Below, one piece after another: positions 1-7,950 of a stretch of DNA of 64,000 nucleotides. The DNA comes from Microvirga lenta (lineage in GTDB: Bacteria; Pseudomonadota; Alphaproteobacteria; Rhizobiales; Beijerinckiaceae). The stretch spans positions 1-64,000 of the forward strand of contig NZ_JAJBBR010000001.1 of NCBI RefSeq assembly GCF_020532555.1, read 5' to 3'. The translations under genes and the position numbers were made by a program. Position 1 is the first letter of the stretch; each line of letters starts with the position of its first letter. Under the pieces are notes generated by a model. The model searched no databases and had not been told where the DNA came from. It worked only from the letters and a program-made list of their open reading frames with translations.

Positions 1-983
1 AGCTGCTGCTGGGTCTGCAGCGCCTTCAGACGCGTCGACTCCTCTTCCAGATCCGCATCGATCAGTGCACCGATCGAGCTTTTGTTGATGTCGATCAGCT
101 TCTGCACGAACTCCTGGTTCGAACCGATCTCGCTCGAAGCGGTGCCGAGTTTCGTCGCACCGTTCTGAAGCTGCTGCATCGTCGCATCAACCAGCTTGAT
201 GTACGTCTGGATCTTGTTCAGATCCTCAGTGGTATCACCGAGATCGTCGATCTTGATGGTGGATACCGACATGGTGATGGCAGAACCGCCGATGCCGGTG
301 CCGCTGACGTCGTACACCGTGTCCATGAAGCCGCCGATCTCGCCTGCCGTACCAACAGCCACCGTGACAGCGGCATTGGCGTCGGTTGCAGCAGTGGCGA
401 TCGCAGTACGTGCTGCCGTGCCGGCCGCGCCGTCGTTGGTACCAGTCGTGCTCTTATCGTAGAGGATGAAAGCGCTGGTATCGAGCTTCGTGGTCTCTAC
501 CTTCACGCTGGAGCCGTTACGCGAGAACGAGGACACGATGCCCTTCTCGGCATTGAAGCTCGTCGGCGTTGTATCCGTCGACAGCCAGTTGTCGCCGTTC
601 ATCACGGTGTTGTCAGAGACCGACTTGATCTGCGCCAGGTAGGAGTCGATTTCCGTCTGCAGCTTGGTCCGATCGGCGTTGGCCGAGGTCGCGGTGGTCA
701 GCTTGCTCTTAATGTTGTCGAGGTGCTGGAGGACCTTGGTGACGCCGCCATAAGCCGCATCGACCGAGTTCTTGTCGAGCGACATGGCATCCTTGACCGC
801 GCCAAGAGCGCCGTTGTCGGACTTGAGGGTCGAGGAGATCGACCAGTAGGCGGCACCGTCGCCGGCGGAGTTGATCTTCAGGCCGGTCGAGACGCGGTTG
901 TTGGTCTCATCGATGCCCTTGTTGATCGACCGCAGGGTCTGCAGGGCGAACATCGCGGAGTTGTTGGTGTTAATGCTGGTCAT
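1..983 (-). CDS. fliC: flagellin, copy 1 (3' end outside window)
   Basis: Flagellin, the filament subunit exported through the flagellar type III system. The ATG is at 983 and the gene runs off the left edge, so the C-terminal D0 part is missing from the window. The N-terminus starts MTSINTNNSAMFALQTLRSI, the usual alphaproteobacterial flagellin D0 start. From its C-terminal part up to about residue 37 it is identical, as far as I can read, to copy 2 at an offset of 1407 bp. Differences are confined to a few codons near residues 23-38 (K-G-I-D-E versus K-E-L-D-A; K-I-N-S versus K-V-N-G). An SD-like GAAGGGA lies upstream of the ATG. Confidence 0.95.
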   Translation of the reverse strand, partial: MTSINTNNSAMFALQTLRSINKGIDETNNRVSTGLKINSAGDGAAYWSISSTLKSDNGALGAVKDAMSLDKNSVDAAYGGVTKVLQHLDNIKSKLTTATSANADRTKLQTEIDSYLAQIKSVSDNTVMNGDNWLSTDTTPTSFNAEKGIVSSFSRNGSSVKVETTKLDTSAFILYDKSTTGTNDGAAGTAARTAIATAATDANAAVTVAVGTAGEIGGFMDTVYDVSGTGIGGSAITMSVSTIKIDDLGDTTEDLNKIQTYIKLVDATMQQLQNGATKLGTASSEIGSNQEFVQKLIDINKSSIGALIDADLEEESTRLKALQTQQQ

Positions 984-1012
984 GGGAGTGTCCCTTCAAG
1001 GAATCAGTTCAA

Positions 1013-1106
1013 ATGATGGAGGGACATACCGGCTTTGCACCGGTACGGCAGAGCGGCTTCATGCCTTCAAGTGGAGCTCAACAGAGCGAATCACTCAATC
1101 TGCCAT
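1013..1106 (-). promoter_or_regulatory. conserved flagellin mRNA leader, copy 1
   Basis: Ninety-four bases upstream of flagellin copy 1 match 2417-2510 upstream of copy 2 with one mismatch, while the bases between this block and the start region differ. The block contains a small hairpin (1027-1045) with stem TACCGG/CCGGTA and a 7-nt loop. The single mismatch falls in the loop. In Caulobacter and Brucella the flagellin leader is the target of FlbT, so a post-transcriptional control element is a reasonable inference. Confidence 0.55.
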
Positions 1107-1274
1107 AGTGTTGCCCGGGCGATAGTTAGAGTCTGCGTATCACAGGCACTACCGTCGGCTCGGAATGTCTTATCGGCTAACTGTTAACCATAATTTTCTG
1201 AATAGAAAGTTAATTTTGTGGAAATATTCGTCAATCGTGTCGAGTGCTTCATGCCTGGAGGGTACTGGAGCAAA

Positions 1275-1303
1275 CAAAAAGCCACGCTCCGATGGAGCGT
1301 GGC
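1275..1303 (-). terminator. rho-independent terminator of flagellin copy 2
   Basis: On the minus strand a perfect 10-bp GC-rich stem (GCCACGCTCC/GGAGCGTGGC) with a 3-nt loop is followed by TTTTTG, about 40 bp after the stop codon of flagellin copy 2. Confidence 0.85.
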
Positions 1304-1343
1304 CATTCGTCAGCTCTGAGTTTCTCGGGCTTCCGCTTTCCGC

Positions 1344-2390
1344 TTAGCGGAAGAGCGACAGCACGTTCTGCGAAGCGCTGTTGGCGATGCTCAGCGATTG
1401 CATACCAAGCTGCTGCTGGGTCTGCAGCGCCTTCAGACGCGTCGACTCCTCTTCCAGATCCGCATCGATCAGTGCACCGATCGAGCTTTTGTTGATGTCG
1501 ATCAGCTTCTGCACGAACTCCTGGTTCGAACCGATCTCGCTCGAAGCGGTGCCGAGTTTCGTCGCACCGTTCTGAAGCTGCTGCATCGTCGCATCAACCA
1601 GCTTGATGTACGTCTGGATCTTGTTCAGATCCTCAGTGGTATCACCGAGATCGTCGATCTTGATGGTGGATACCGACATGGTGATGGCAGAACCGCCGAT
1701 GCCGGTGCCGCTGACGTCGTACACCGTGTCCATGAAGCCGCCGATCTCGCCTGCCGTACCAACAGCCACCGTGACAGCGGCATTGGCGTCGGTTGCAGCA
1801 GTGGCGATCGCAGTACGTGCTGCCGTGCCGGCCGCGCCGTCGTTGGTACCAGTCGTGCTCTTATCGTAGAGGATGAAAGCGCTGGTATCGAGCTTCGTGG
1901 TCTCTACCTTCACGCTGGAGCCGTTACGCGAGAACGAGGACACGATGCCCTTCTCGGCATTGAAGCTCGTCGGCGTTGTATCCGTCGACAGCCAGTTGTC
2001 GCCGTTCATCACGGTGTTGTCAGAGACCGACTTGATCTGCGCCAGGTAGGAGTCGATTTCCGTCTGCAGCTTGGTCCGATCGGCGTTGGCCGAGGTCGCG
2101 GTGGTCAGCTTGCTCTTAATGTTGTCGAGGTGCTGGAGGACCTTGGTGACGCCGCCATAAGCCGCATCGACCGAGTTCTTGTCGAGCGACATGGCATCCT
2201 TGACCGCGCCAAGAGCGCCGTTGTCGGACTTGAGGGTCGAGGAGATCGACCAGTAGGCGGCACCGTCGCCGGCGCCATTGACCTTCAGGCCGGTCGAGAC
2301 GCGGTTGTTGGTAGCATCGAGTTCCTTGTTGATCGACCGCAGGGTCTGCAGGGCGAACATCGCGGAGTTGTTGGTGTTAATGCTGGTCAT
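1344..2390 (-). CDS. fliC: flagellin, copy 2 (complete)
   Basis: Complete 348-aa flagellin. The ATG at 2390 gives the family N-terminus (MTSINTNNSAMF) and is preceded by GAAGGGA. The N- and C-terminal D0/D1 helices are recognisable, including the C-terminal run ending in SASQNVLSLFR, and the central domain is short, as in other rhizobial flagellins. It is followed by its own terminator and then by a second flagellin. The two genes appear identical from their 3' parts to within 40 codons of the start, which points to recent duplication or gene conversion. The 94-bp leader upstream is shared with copy 1. Confidence 0.97.
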   Translation of the reverse strand: MTSINTNNSAMFALQTLRSINKELDATNNRVSTGLKVNGAGDGAAYWSISSTLKSDNGALGAVKDAMSLDKNSVDAAYGGVTKVLQHLDNIKSKLTTATSANADRTKLQTEIDSYLAQIKSVSDNTVMNGDNWLSTDTTPTSFNAEKGIVSSFSRNGSSVKVETTKLDTSAFILYDKSTTGTNDGAAGTAARTAIATAATDANAAVTVAVGTAGEIGGFMDTVYDVSGTGIGGSAITMSVSTIKIDDLGDTTEDLNKIQTYIKLVDATMQQLQNGATKLGTASSEIGSNQEFVQKLIDINKSSIGALIDADLEEESTRLKALQTQQQLGMQSLSIANSASQNVLSLFR

Positions 2391-2416
2391 GGGAGTGTCC
2401 CTTCTAACGCATACAG

Positions 2417-2510
2417 ATGATGGAGGGACATACCGGGTTTGCACCGGTACGGCAGAGCGGCTTCATGCCTTCAAGTGGAGCTCAACAGAGCGAATCACTC
2501 AATCTGCCAT
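2417..2510 (-). promoter_or_regulatory. conserved flagellin mRNA leader, copy 2
   Basis: Counterpart of 1013-1106 with a single mismatch in 94 bp. The hairpin TACCGG(7-nt loop)CCGGTA lies at 2431-2449. Strong conservation of untranslated sequence next to a divergent 26-29 bp spacer suggests a functional leader, possibly an FlbT target. Recent duplication alone could also explain it. Confidence 0.55.
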
Positions 2511-2634
2511 GAGTGTCTTAGCGACAACATTACTGTGCGCAATGCCGCTGCGACCGTCAAGTATCAAGAACTTGGCGGCTCTATTAAGGCTCAGAATAGT
2601 TAATACATTTTGAACGCCGAGTTGCGCTCCCGGG

Positions 2635-5016
2635 TCATTCCTCGGCTGGTTCGAGATCGGCAACGGCAAAGGCTTCAGGTGGACGGCCGGACTGCCAAAT
2701 CTCCACCATGCGAGTATAGGCCCGCTCGAGATCACGGCTATATGTCTCGATGTCGAACACTGGAGCCGACAACCTGTTATGGATGAGTTTTCGCCTGATG
2801 TCAGATAGCATTGAAGGTTGCGTAGCCAGCTTCAAAGCAAGACCTTCGTATTCTTCGAGAGTGAACGTTACAAGTTCCGGCATCCCGATGGATCTCAGGA
2901 GGCTAGCAGCCACTCTTCCAGCAAAGGAATCGCCCAAGCACGTGACGATGGGGAGCCCAGCCCACAAGGCATCACTCGCGGTCGTATGAGCGTTGTATGG
3001 CAGCGTGTCGAGAAACAGGTCGGCATGGCAATGCCGTGCTAAATGTTTCGGCACCGGCATCTTTAGGGCAAACACCAGTCGTGCCGGATCGACACCACGG
3101 GCTGCTGCCTCACTGCGCAGATTATGCTTTACCACATCGTTCGCTTCAATAAGCCAGAGAACGCTGCCTGGTACCGCTTTCAGCAAACGCATCCAAATGT
3201 CGAACAAAGCTGGGATCAGTTTATAAGTATTGTTAAAGCAACAGAATACGAACGCACCTTCTGGCAACCCGCATTCAACTCGGGTCGGCACCTCTAGCGA
3301 TATATCACGTTTGGTGTCATTGGGCTGATAGCAATGTGGAAGCTGAACAATCCTTTCCTTGTAGTAAGATTGTTGATCCATTGGAGTAACAGTCGGGTCA
3401 CCAATAATATAATCGATGAAGTCCGCTCCCATCGTACCAGGGTACCCGAGATAATTGACCTGGATCGGAGCAGAACGATATGCGAATATCTGAGTTCGCG
3501 CATCCTGCGTATGCCCCTTTAAATCTATCAGAATATCAATTCTATCATTGTTGATCCTCTGCGCTGCTTCCGGGTGCCCCATCAAGCTAATATCTACGAA
3601 CTCATCAAATGCCTGCACCAGGCGCTGGCGCATAGCACTATGATCGTCCTTACTATGTGAATAAGCTATGATATCGAAACGTGAGCGGTCGTGCCTCTCG
3701 AACAACTCCGCAGCAAGGAAGGCCGTCGCATGGTTGTAGAAGTCCGCTGACAGATATCCGACTCGGATCTTACGCTTCTGACCTTTGGAAATGAACGGAG
3801 CAGGATGGGAAAATCTACGACTCTCGGGAACTCGATACTTTCCAGTCCATAGCAGAGCGCCATTCATCCTGTCGGCCGCGGTGGCATTTGGCGCCGCAAG
3901 CAAGATGAACGGGGGCATATCATGGGCTGATTGTTGATGGCAAAGGTGCAGAACAGCAGCCTCATCATCTGCAATACCCTTCCAATCACAAGCTGCCAAG
4001 CGCAACTGATAGAGCTCGCCTAGCGCTGCAGCACTAGCAGGGTTCAAAGCAAGAACCTTTCGGAATGCACCGATAGCCTCTCGGATGCGATTCTTTTTTC
4101 TCAGAACTATCCCTAAGTTCGATAGAGCCGTTATATTCTGCGGATCGACTTGAACAGAGAACTGGTACGCTGCCGCAGCCTCATCGAGCCTGCCGAGTTC
4201 ATCGAGAAGATTGCCGAGATTATTCAGTACGGCAGTATCGTCAGACCGGAACGCCAAAGCCTTTCTGTATGCTTCCACAGCTTCCAGGAGCCGACCTTGA
4301 CTTGTAAGCGTCAGCGCTAGCTCCGCATGATATACAGACTGATGGGGATCTTCCTCGATCGCACGCCGGAGATAGTCCGCCGCCTGTTCAAGCTGCTCCT
4401 TTTTCCGCAAAATTCCGACGATACGTCGATGCGCATCAACGGAGTTTGGCTGAATTCTTGTGACCTCTTGAAACTCAGCAAGAGCAGCATCCAATTCATC
4501 CAACTCGGATAAGAGGAGGCCGAGGTTTAGATGTGCCGCTGCATGGTTGGGATCTAAAGCAATGGCGCTGCGGTATGCCGCTAGCGCATCTGCAAACAGA
4601 CCTTGATCACGCAGAACCTGCCCCAACGAGGTGTACGTCTCAGGGAAGTCAGGTCTGACTGCAATGGCCCTCCTGCAGACTTCGGCTGCCTCGGCAAGGC
4701 GACCCATCACCCTGAGCACGCCACTCAAATTGGTATGGGCCTGAACATCCTTTGGTCTCAACGCAATGACACGGCCAATTAGTTCGGCCGCAATATGATG
4801 TCTTTTGAAGTGGTCGGCAACCATACCGAGGCGGTGAAGCCCCTGAGCGTCGTTTGTAGCGCCCGCAAGGATAGCCCGAGATGTAGCCTCTGCTTGAACC
4901 ATCTTGCCAGTATGAAAGAGGTGCACCGCCATATCGATCTCAGACAGACGATGCACGCGAGCACCGCTTGATTTCGCTGCCTGCTTCACCGCCATACGCC
5001 GCTGCTGCCGATTCAT
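2635..5016 (-). CDS. TPR-repeat GT41 family glycosyltransferase (OGT/SPINDLY-like)
   Basis: A 793-aa protein. Residues about 25-365 hold roughly ten TPR helix pairs (repeated NLG..L...G...EA...Y..A....P patterns). Residues about 410-775 form the GT41 catalytic region, with RVGYLSADFYNH (the Asn-His near the OGT active site), a YLGYPGTMG motif, CCFNNTYK with the lysine used in UDP binding, and a D-TLPYNAHTT-SDALWAGLP segment. GT41 enzymes add GlcNAc or related sugars to Ser/Thr of proteins. It sits directly upstream of two flagellin genes and next to a sugar-nucleotide cassette on the same strand, so flagellin glycosylation is the likeliest role (inference). It has no signal peptide or membrane segment, which fits a cytoplasmic enzyme acting before export. 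Confidence 0.9.
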   Translation of the reverse strand: MNRQQRRMAVKQAAKSSGARVHRLSEIDMAVHLFHTGKMVQAEATSRAILAGATNDAQGLHRLGMVADHFKRHHIAAELIGRVIALRPKDVQAHTNLSGVLRVMGRLAEAAEVCRRAIAVRPDFPETYTSLGQVLRDQGLFADALAAYRSAIALDPNHAAAHLNLGLLLSELDELDAALAEFQEVTRIQPNSVDAHRRIVGILRKKEQLEQAADYLRRAIEEDPHQSVYHAELALTLTSQGRLLEAVEAYRKALAFRSDDTAVLNNLGNLLDELGRLDEAAAAYQFSVQVDPQNITALSNLGIVLRKKNRIREAIGAFRKVLALNPASAAALGELYQLRLAACDWKGIADDEAAVLHLCHQQSAHDMPPFILLAAPNATAADRMNGALLWTGKYRVPESRRFSHPAPFISKGQKRKIRVGYLSADFYNHATAFLAAELFERHDRSRFDIIAYSHSKDDHSAMRQRLVQAFDEFVDISLMGHPEAAQRINNDRIDILIDLKGHTQDARTQIFAYRSAPIQVNYLGYPGTMGADFIDYIIGDPTVTPMDQQSYYKERIVQLPHCYQPNDTKRDISLEVPTRVECGLPEGAFVFCCFNNTYKLIPALFDIWMRLLKAVPGSVLWLIEANDVVKHNLRSEAAARGVDPARLVFALKMPVPKHLARHCHADLFLDTLPYNAHTTASDALWAGLPIVTCLGDSFAGRVAASLLRSIGMPELVTFTLEEYEGLALKLATQPSMLSDIRRKLIHNRLSAPVFDIETYSRDLERAYTRMVEIWQSGRPPEAFAVADLEPAEE

Positions 5017-5188
5017 TCTGCCACCATAGTGCTCTTATGAGATGTCATAATGCACGCGAAGCATGCGCGGAGCTTACTTCTGACTCTGCAGTGCATTGTC
5101 GACACTGAGGTGAAGTTGGGTTGAGCGAGGAGCATGCGTCAAGCTTCAAAAGTCACGCTCACCACGCTCGAACTGTATTGCGCGGGAG

Positions 5189-5962
5189 TCAATGTGCGGT
5201 TTGAAGGCGCCTTAGAAACCCCTGAGGCCAGTATGTGACACGCTCTTGGATCCTACCCTCGTTGAATGGAAATATCGGCTCCTCAAGTACGAAGTCCGGA
5301 TTTGTATCAGCGAATTCGCGTGCAGCCTCAAGCGGGTTGTTCCATGACCAATCTGGTTGGGTTCGGGGCGCTCCAACGACTTTCGACATGATGCCGTCGG
5401 TAGCGACGATGTAGGAATCAGGGGTAACGAGGCGACCGTATGATTGTAACTCTGCGAGAACGTGTGCCTTCGAGTGGTTGCTGTCGAGAATAACGAGAAC
5501 GCTCTCACCTGGCTGGATCAGCGCTTTGACCTGATCCATTGTCCCCTCTTCCGTTGAACTGCCTTCGATAAGCGTTATCAAGGGACTCATTTCATGAGTT
5601 TCAATTGCAGCTCGATTATGAGGTCGTATCTCGATATCGACCCCGATCACTCGCCCTTTGCCCATCGCCTTGCACAGGCTCGCATAGAAAACGAGGGATC
5701 CGCCATGCGCAACACCAGTTTCCACAATGACATTCGGTTTGACGCGGTAGAGTACCTCCTGGATTCGGATCATGTCCTCAGGGAGCTGTATGACCGGACG
5801 CCCCATCCAGCTGAAGCTGTAAACATACTTCGTGTCCCATCCGCATCTTAACCACGCATCAGAAACAATCTTGAATGCTTCCGGCGTATCCATCTGATAG
5901 GCGGCTTCACCCGTTGGCGTCTCGACGACAACAAGGCCGTTCTTTTCGTCAATCTTGATCAT
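5189..5962 (-). CDS. CmcI / rhamnosyl O-methyltransferase family protein
   Basis: A 257-aa protein resembling the cephalosporin hydroxylase CmcI/rhamnosyl O-methyltransferase family, SAM-dependent enzymes that mostly O-methylate sugars or small hydroxylated molecules. The SAM-binding loop reads VETGVAHGGS (about residues 80-90), followed by VIGVDIEIRPHN and then VILDSNHSKAHV, the acidic/His segment expected at the metal site. It lies 62 bp after the SDR gene of the CDP-sugar cassette on the same strand, so it probably methylates the sugar built there. Hydroxylase function is unlikely; despite the family name most members are methyltransferases. Confidence 0.8.
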   Translation of the reverse strand: MIKIDEKNGLVVVETPTGEAAYQMDTPEAFKIVSDAWLRCGWDTKYVYSFSWMGRPVIQLPEDMIRIQEVLYRVKPNVIVETGVAHGGSLVFYASLCKAMGKGRVIGVDIEIRPHNRAAIETHEMSPLITLIEGSSTEEGTMDQVKALIQPGESVLVILDSNHSKAHVLAELQSYGRLVTPDSYIVATDGIMSKVVGAPRTQPDWSWNNPLEAAREFADTNPDFVLEEPIFPFNEGRIQERVTYWPQGFLRRLQTAH

Positions 5963-6024
5963 TTAGAGCATCTTCTGACTTGCGGCACGGAAAGCCATTA
6001 ACACGAAATCTACAGGAATATTCG

Positions 6025-6888
6025 CTATCTTGTTGGCGCAGGCCGCTTTGACGCGGTAAGAGCTGCCTCAATATTCCCGCCAAGTTGGGATCGGAACTCC
6101 TCGGCAAGCAATTCAAGATGAGCGAGCAGTGGACGAAATTCACAGCTGACGAGCCTCGACAGCCGTGTTGTATCAATTGTGGGAAAGCGTTGGATTGGAG
6201 CACCCTCTTGTACAACAACATCGCATCCGGTCACACTGCTCAGAACTTGAGTGATCGCGCCATGGCGTGTGTTCTCTCCGCTCGCCACATTGTAAATCTG
6301 CTCACTGCCTTTAAGTGCAATCTGTTCGAGAGCGTAAGCAACATCCTCAATCCAAATATAATCCTTCTCAGAATCCGGAGCTGTTCTGAGAAGAATTCTC
6401 CCTGTACGAAAGGCGTCTTGGATGATCGATGACAGAAAATTCTCGGAAGAGAAATCCGATCCGTAAACATTTGAGAGGCGAGCGACGCGCACATGGTCGC
6501 GGCCCAGCGCCAGACATGCCGCTTCGCCCGTAAGCTTGGACAGGTTATACAGATCGCTTGGATCGGCTGATACAACCGGTGTCACCGCTGTCTCATGAGC
6601 GCCGGATGCCCGACAATAAACTCTCGTAGATGAGAGATATAAAAAAGAGTCAAAGATCCCATGATGAAGGATATCTGATACTACGGAAACATGGGCTTGG
6701 ACCGTGTCTAGTGGCCTTCTGCGAAAGTCTGCTGTGATACCGATGCAATAGAAAACGTGCCCGAGTGGCTGATTACACCACGACCGACTTCCCCGCTCAG
6801 GTGCGAAGACCTCATAACCCTTAGCGCGTAAGTATTGGACAAGGCGAGCGCCAATAAAGCCAGTCGCTCCAAAGACAGTCGCTTTCAT
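6025..6888 (-). CDS. NAD(P)-dependent sugar epimerase/reductase (extended SDR)
   Basis: A 287-aa extended SDR. The ATG at 6888 overlaps the upstream acyltransferase stop by 4 bp (ATGA) and places the Rossmann motif GATGFIG at residues 7-13. The catalytic set is present: the LSSTRVY serine region and YNLSK (YxxxK). An NVYGS segment follows, typical of sugar-nucleotide SDRs. As the last reductase-like gene of the CDP-sugar cassette it is the best candidate for reducing the 4-keto group of the CDP-4-keto-6-deoxy sugar. A 4-epimerase role cannot be excluded from sequence. Confidence 0.85.
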   Translation of the reverse strand: MKATVFGATGFIGARLVQYLRAKGYEVFAPERGSRSWCNQPLGHVFYCIGITADFRRRPLDTVQAHVSVVSDILHHGIFDSFLYLSSTRVYCRASGAHETAVTPVVSADPSDLYNLSKLTGEAACLALGRDHVRVARLSNVYGSDFSSENFLSSIIQDAFRTGRILLRTAPDSEKDYIWIEDVAYALEQIALKGSEQIYNVASGENTRHGAITQVLSSVTGCDVVVQEGAPIQRFPTIDTTRLSRLVSCEFRPLLAHLELLAEEFRSQLGGNIEAALTASKRPAPTR

Positions 6889-7373
6889 GCTCGCCGCCCG
6901 ACCTGCTTCGCTGGAGTTCCAACGTTGATAGAATAGGGAACAAGCTCCGATCGCACGACTGATCCGGCTCCCACAACAGATCCGCATCTAAGGATCGCAC
7001 CATCAAGAAGAACAACACCAGCCCCTATCCATACATCGTCCTCCACGATGATCCCTCCACGGCTCGGCATGAAGCCTTGCTCTCTAATTGGACGTTCCGG
7101 ATCTCTAAACTCGTGATTAGTAGGAGCGAACGTACAATTAGCAGCCACTAACACGTTGGCACCAATCTTAATGCCATGCCCTGTGTAAAGCACACAGCCC
7201 GAGTTTATAACGGAGTTATGCCCGATGACCACATCACCCATTCCTCCTGCAGGCTTTATCTTTACAAACGAATCGATGACCGCCCCCTCTTCTATTATAA
7301 TGCGCGAACCTCGCACCGAATCTTCGATATCCGCGAGGGCTGACACTCGAGCTGTCTCAGCAATAATGATCAT
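6885..7373 (-). CDS. left-handed beta-helix (hexapeptide) acyltransferase
   Basis: A 162-aa acyltransferase of the LbetaH type: repeated [I/V]-G-x-x hexapeptide turns (IEEGAVIDS, VVIGHNSVINSG, IKIGANVLVAANC, IIVEDDVWIGAGVVLLDGA, CGSVVGAGSVV), ending in the NVGTPAKQVG loop typical of sugar O-acetyltransferases. It uses acetyl- or acyl-CoA. It overlaps the next gene by 4 bp (ATGA), so the two are translationally coupled. The likely role is O- or N-acetylation of the cassette's sugar. No aminotransferase was seen in the cassette, which favours O-acetylation (inference). Confidence 0.87.
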   Translation of the reverse strand: MIIIAETARVSALADIEDSVRGSRIIIEEGAVIDSFVKIKPAGGMGDVVIGHNSVINSGCVLYTGHGIKIGANVLVAANCTFAPTNHEFRDPERPIREQGFMPSRGGIIVEDDVWIGAGVVLLDGAILRCGSVVGAGSVVRSELVPYSINVGTPAKQVGRRA

Positions 7374-7409
7374 CGATTTGTCTTGTGTTTTGCAAGGTAG
7401 ACTTCGATC

Positions 7410-7946
7410 CTATCCGTCCACATTGAAAGTCGGATAGGAGGCGTCCCGCTCGGAGATGACAACTGGCTCTACAGGCCATGAGATGCTGAAGGCCGGGTCG
7501 TTCCATAAGATGCCGCCACCGGCACCAGGGACGAACGCCGCTCCCATGAAGTACAACACATCAGTGCGGTCCTCGAGAGTGATGAATCCATGACCGCAGC
7601 CTGGTGGAATATACAAGAGGCATTCTCGCTCAGGTGCTAACTCAATACCAAGCGAGCGACCATACGTTGGCGAGTTTGCTCGCAGGTCGACCGCAACGTC
7701 CCACAGGCGCCCTCTTACACATTGCACAAGTTTGGGCTCCTCGTACGGAGGATGTTGGAAGTGAATGCCGCGCAGTGTACGCGCGACCGGATTGTGCGAA
7801 ATACTGGTCTGAACGACCCGCATAGAGATACCTGCTTTAGCGAATTCCTCCTCACAAAAGCTACGGGCGAAAAAACCTCTTTCGTCTCGGTGTGGATCAA
7901 GTTCGACAACCACCACACCCGGGATCTCTGTTACTGTGAAGCGCAC
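7410..7946 (-). CDS. RmlC-like NDP-4-keto-6-deoxyhexose 3,5(5)-epimerase
   Basis: A 178-aa cupin of the dTDP-4-dehydrorhamnose 3,5-epimerase family. Visible landmarks are DERGFF, the catalytic His in LRGIHFQ (H62), Lys in EPKLVQ (K72), PPGCGHGF, and a C-terminal SERDASYP. At the position of the usual paired tyrosines (TDYY, about 137-138) the sequence reads A-A-F, so the residue aligned with the general-acid tyrosine appears to be Phe138. In related enzymes that residue influences whether C3, C5 or both are epimerised. Since the cassette starts from CDP-glucose, the substrate is probably CDP-4-keto-6-deoxyhexose. It lies 4 bp after the methyltransferase gene. Confidence 0.87.
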   Translation of the reverse strand: MRFTVTEIPGVVVVELDPHRDERGFFARSFCEEEFAKAGISMRVVQTSISHNPVARTLRGIHFQHPPYEEPKLVQCVRGRLWDVAVDLRANSPTYGRSLGIELAPERECLLYIPPGCGHGFITLEDRTDVLYFMGAAFVPGAGGGILWNDPAFSISWPVEPVVISERDASYPTFNVDG

Positions 7947-7950
7947 AGGC

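Larger units (their letters stand above)
984..1343. other. intergenic region between the two flagellin genes
   Basis: This stretch holds the mRNA leader of flagellin copy 1 (next to 983), a 94-bp block almost identical to the one upstream of copy 2, and the copy 2 terminator near 1275-1303. The middle (about 1110-1270) is AT-richer and probably carries the copy 1 promoter. I could not assign a sigma-28 or sigma-54 promoter with confidence. No gene seen. Confidence 0.6.
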
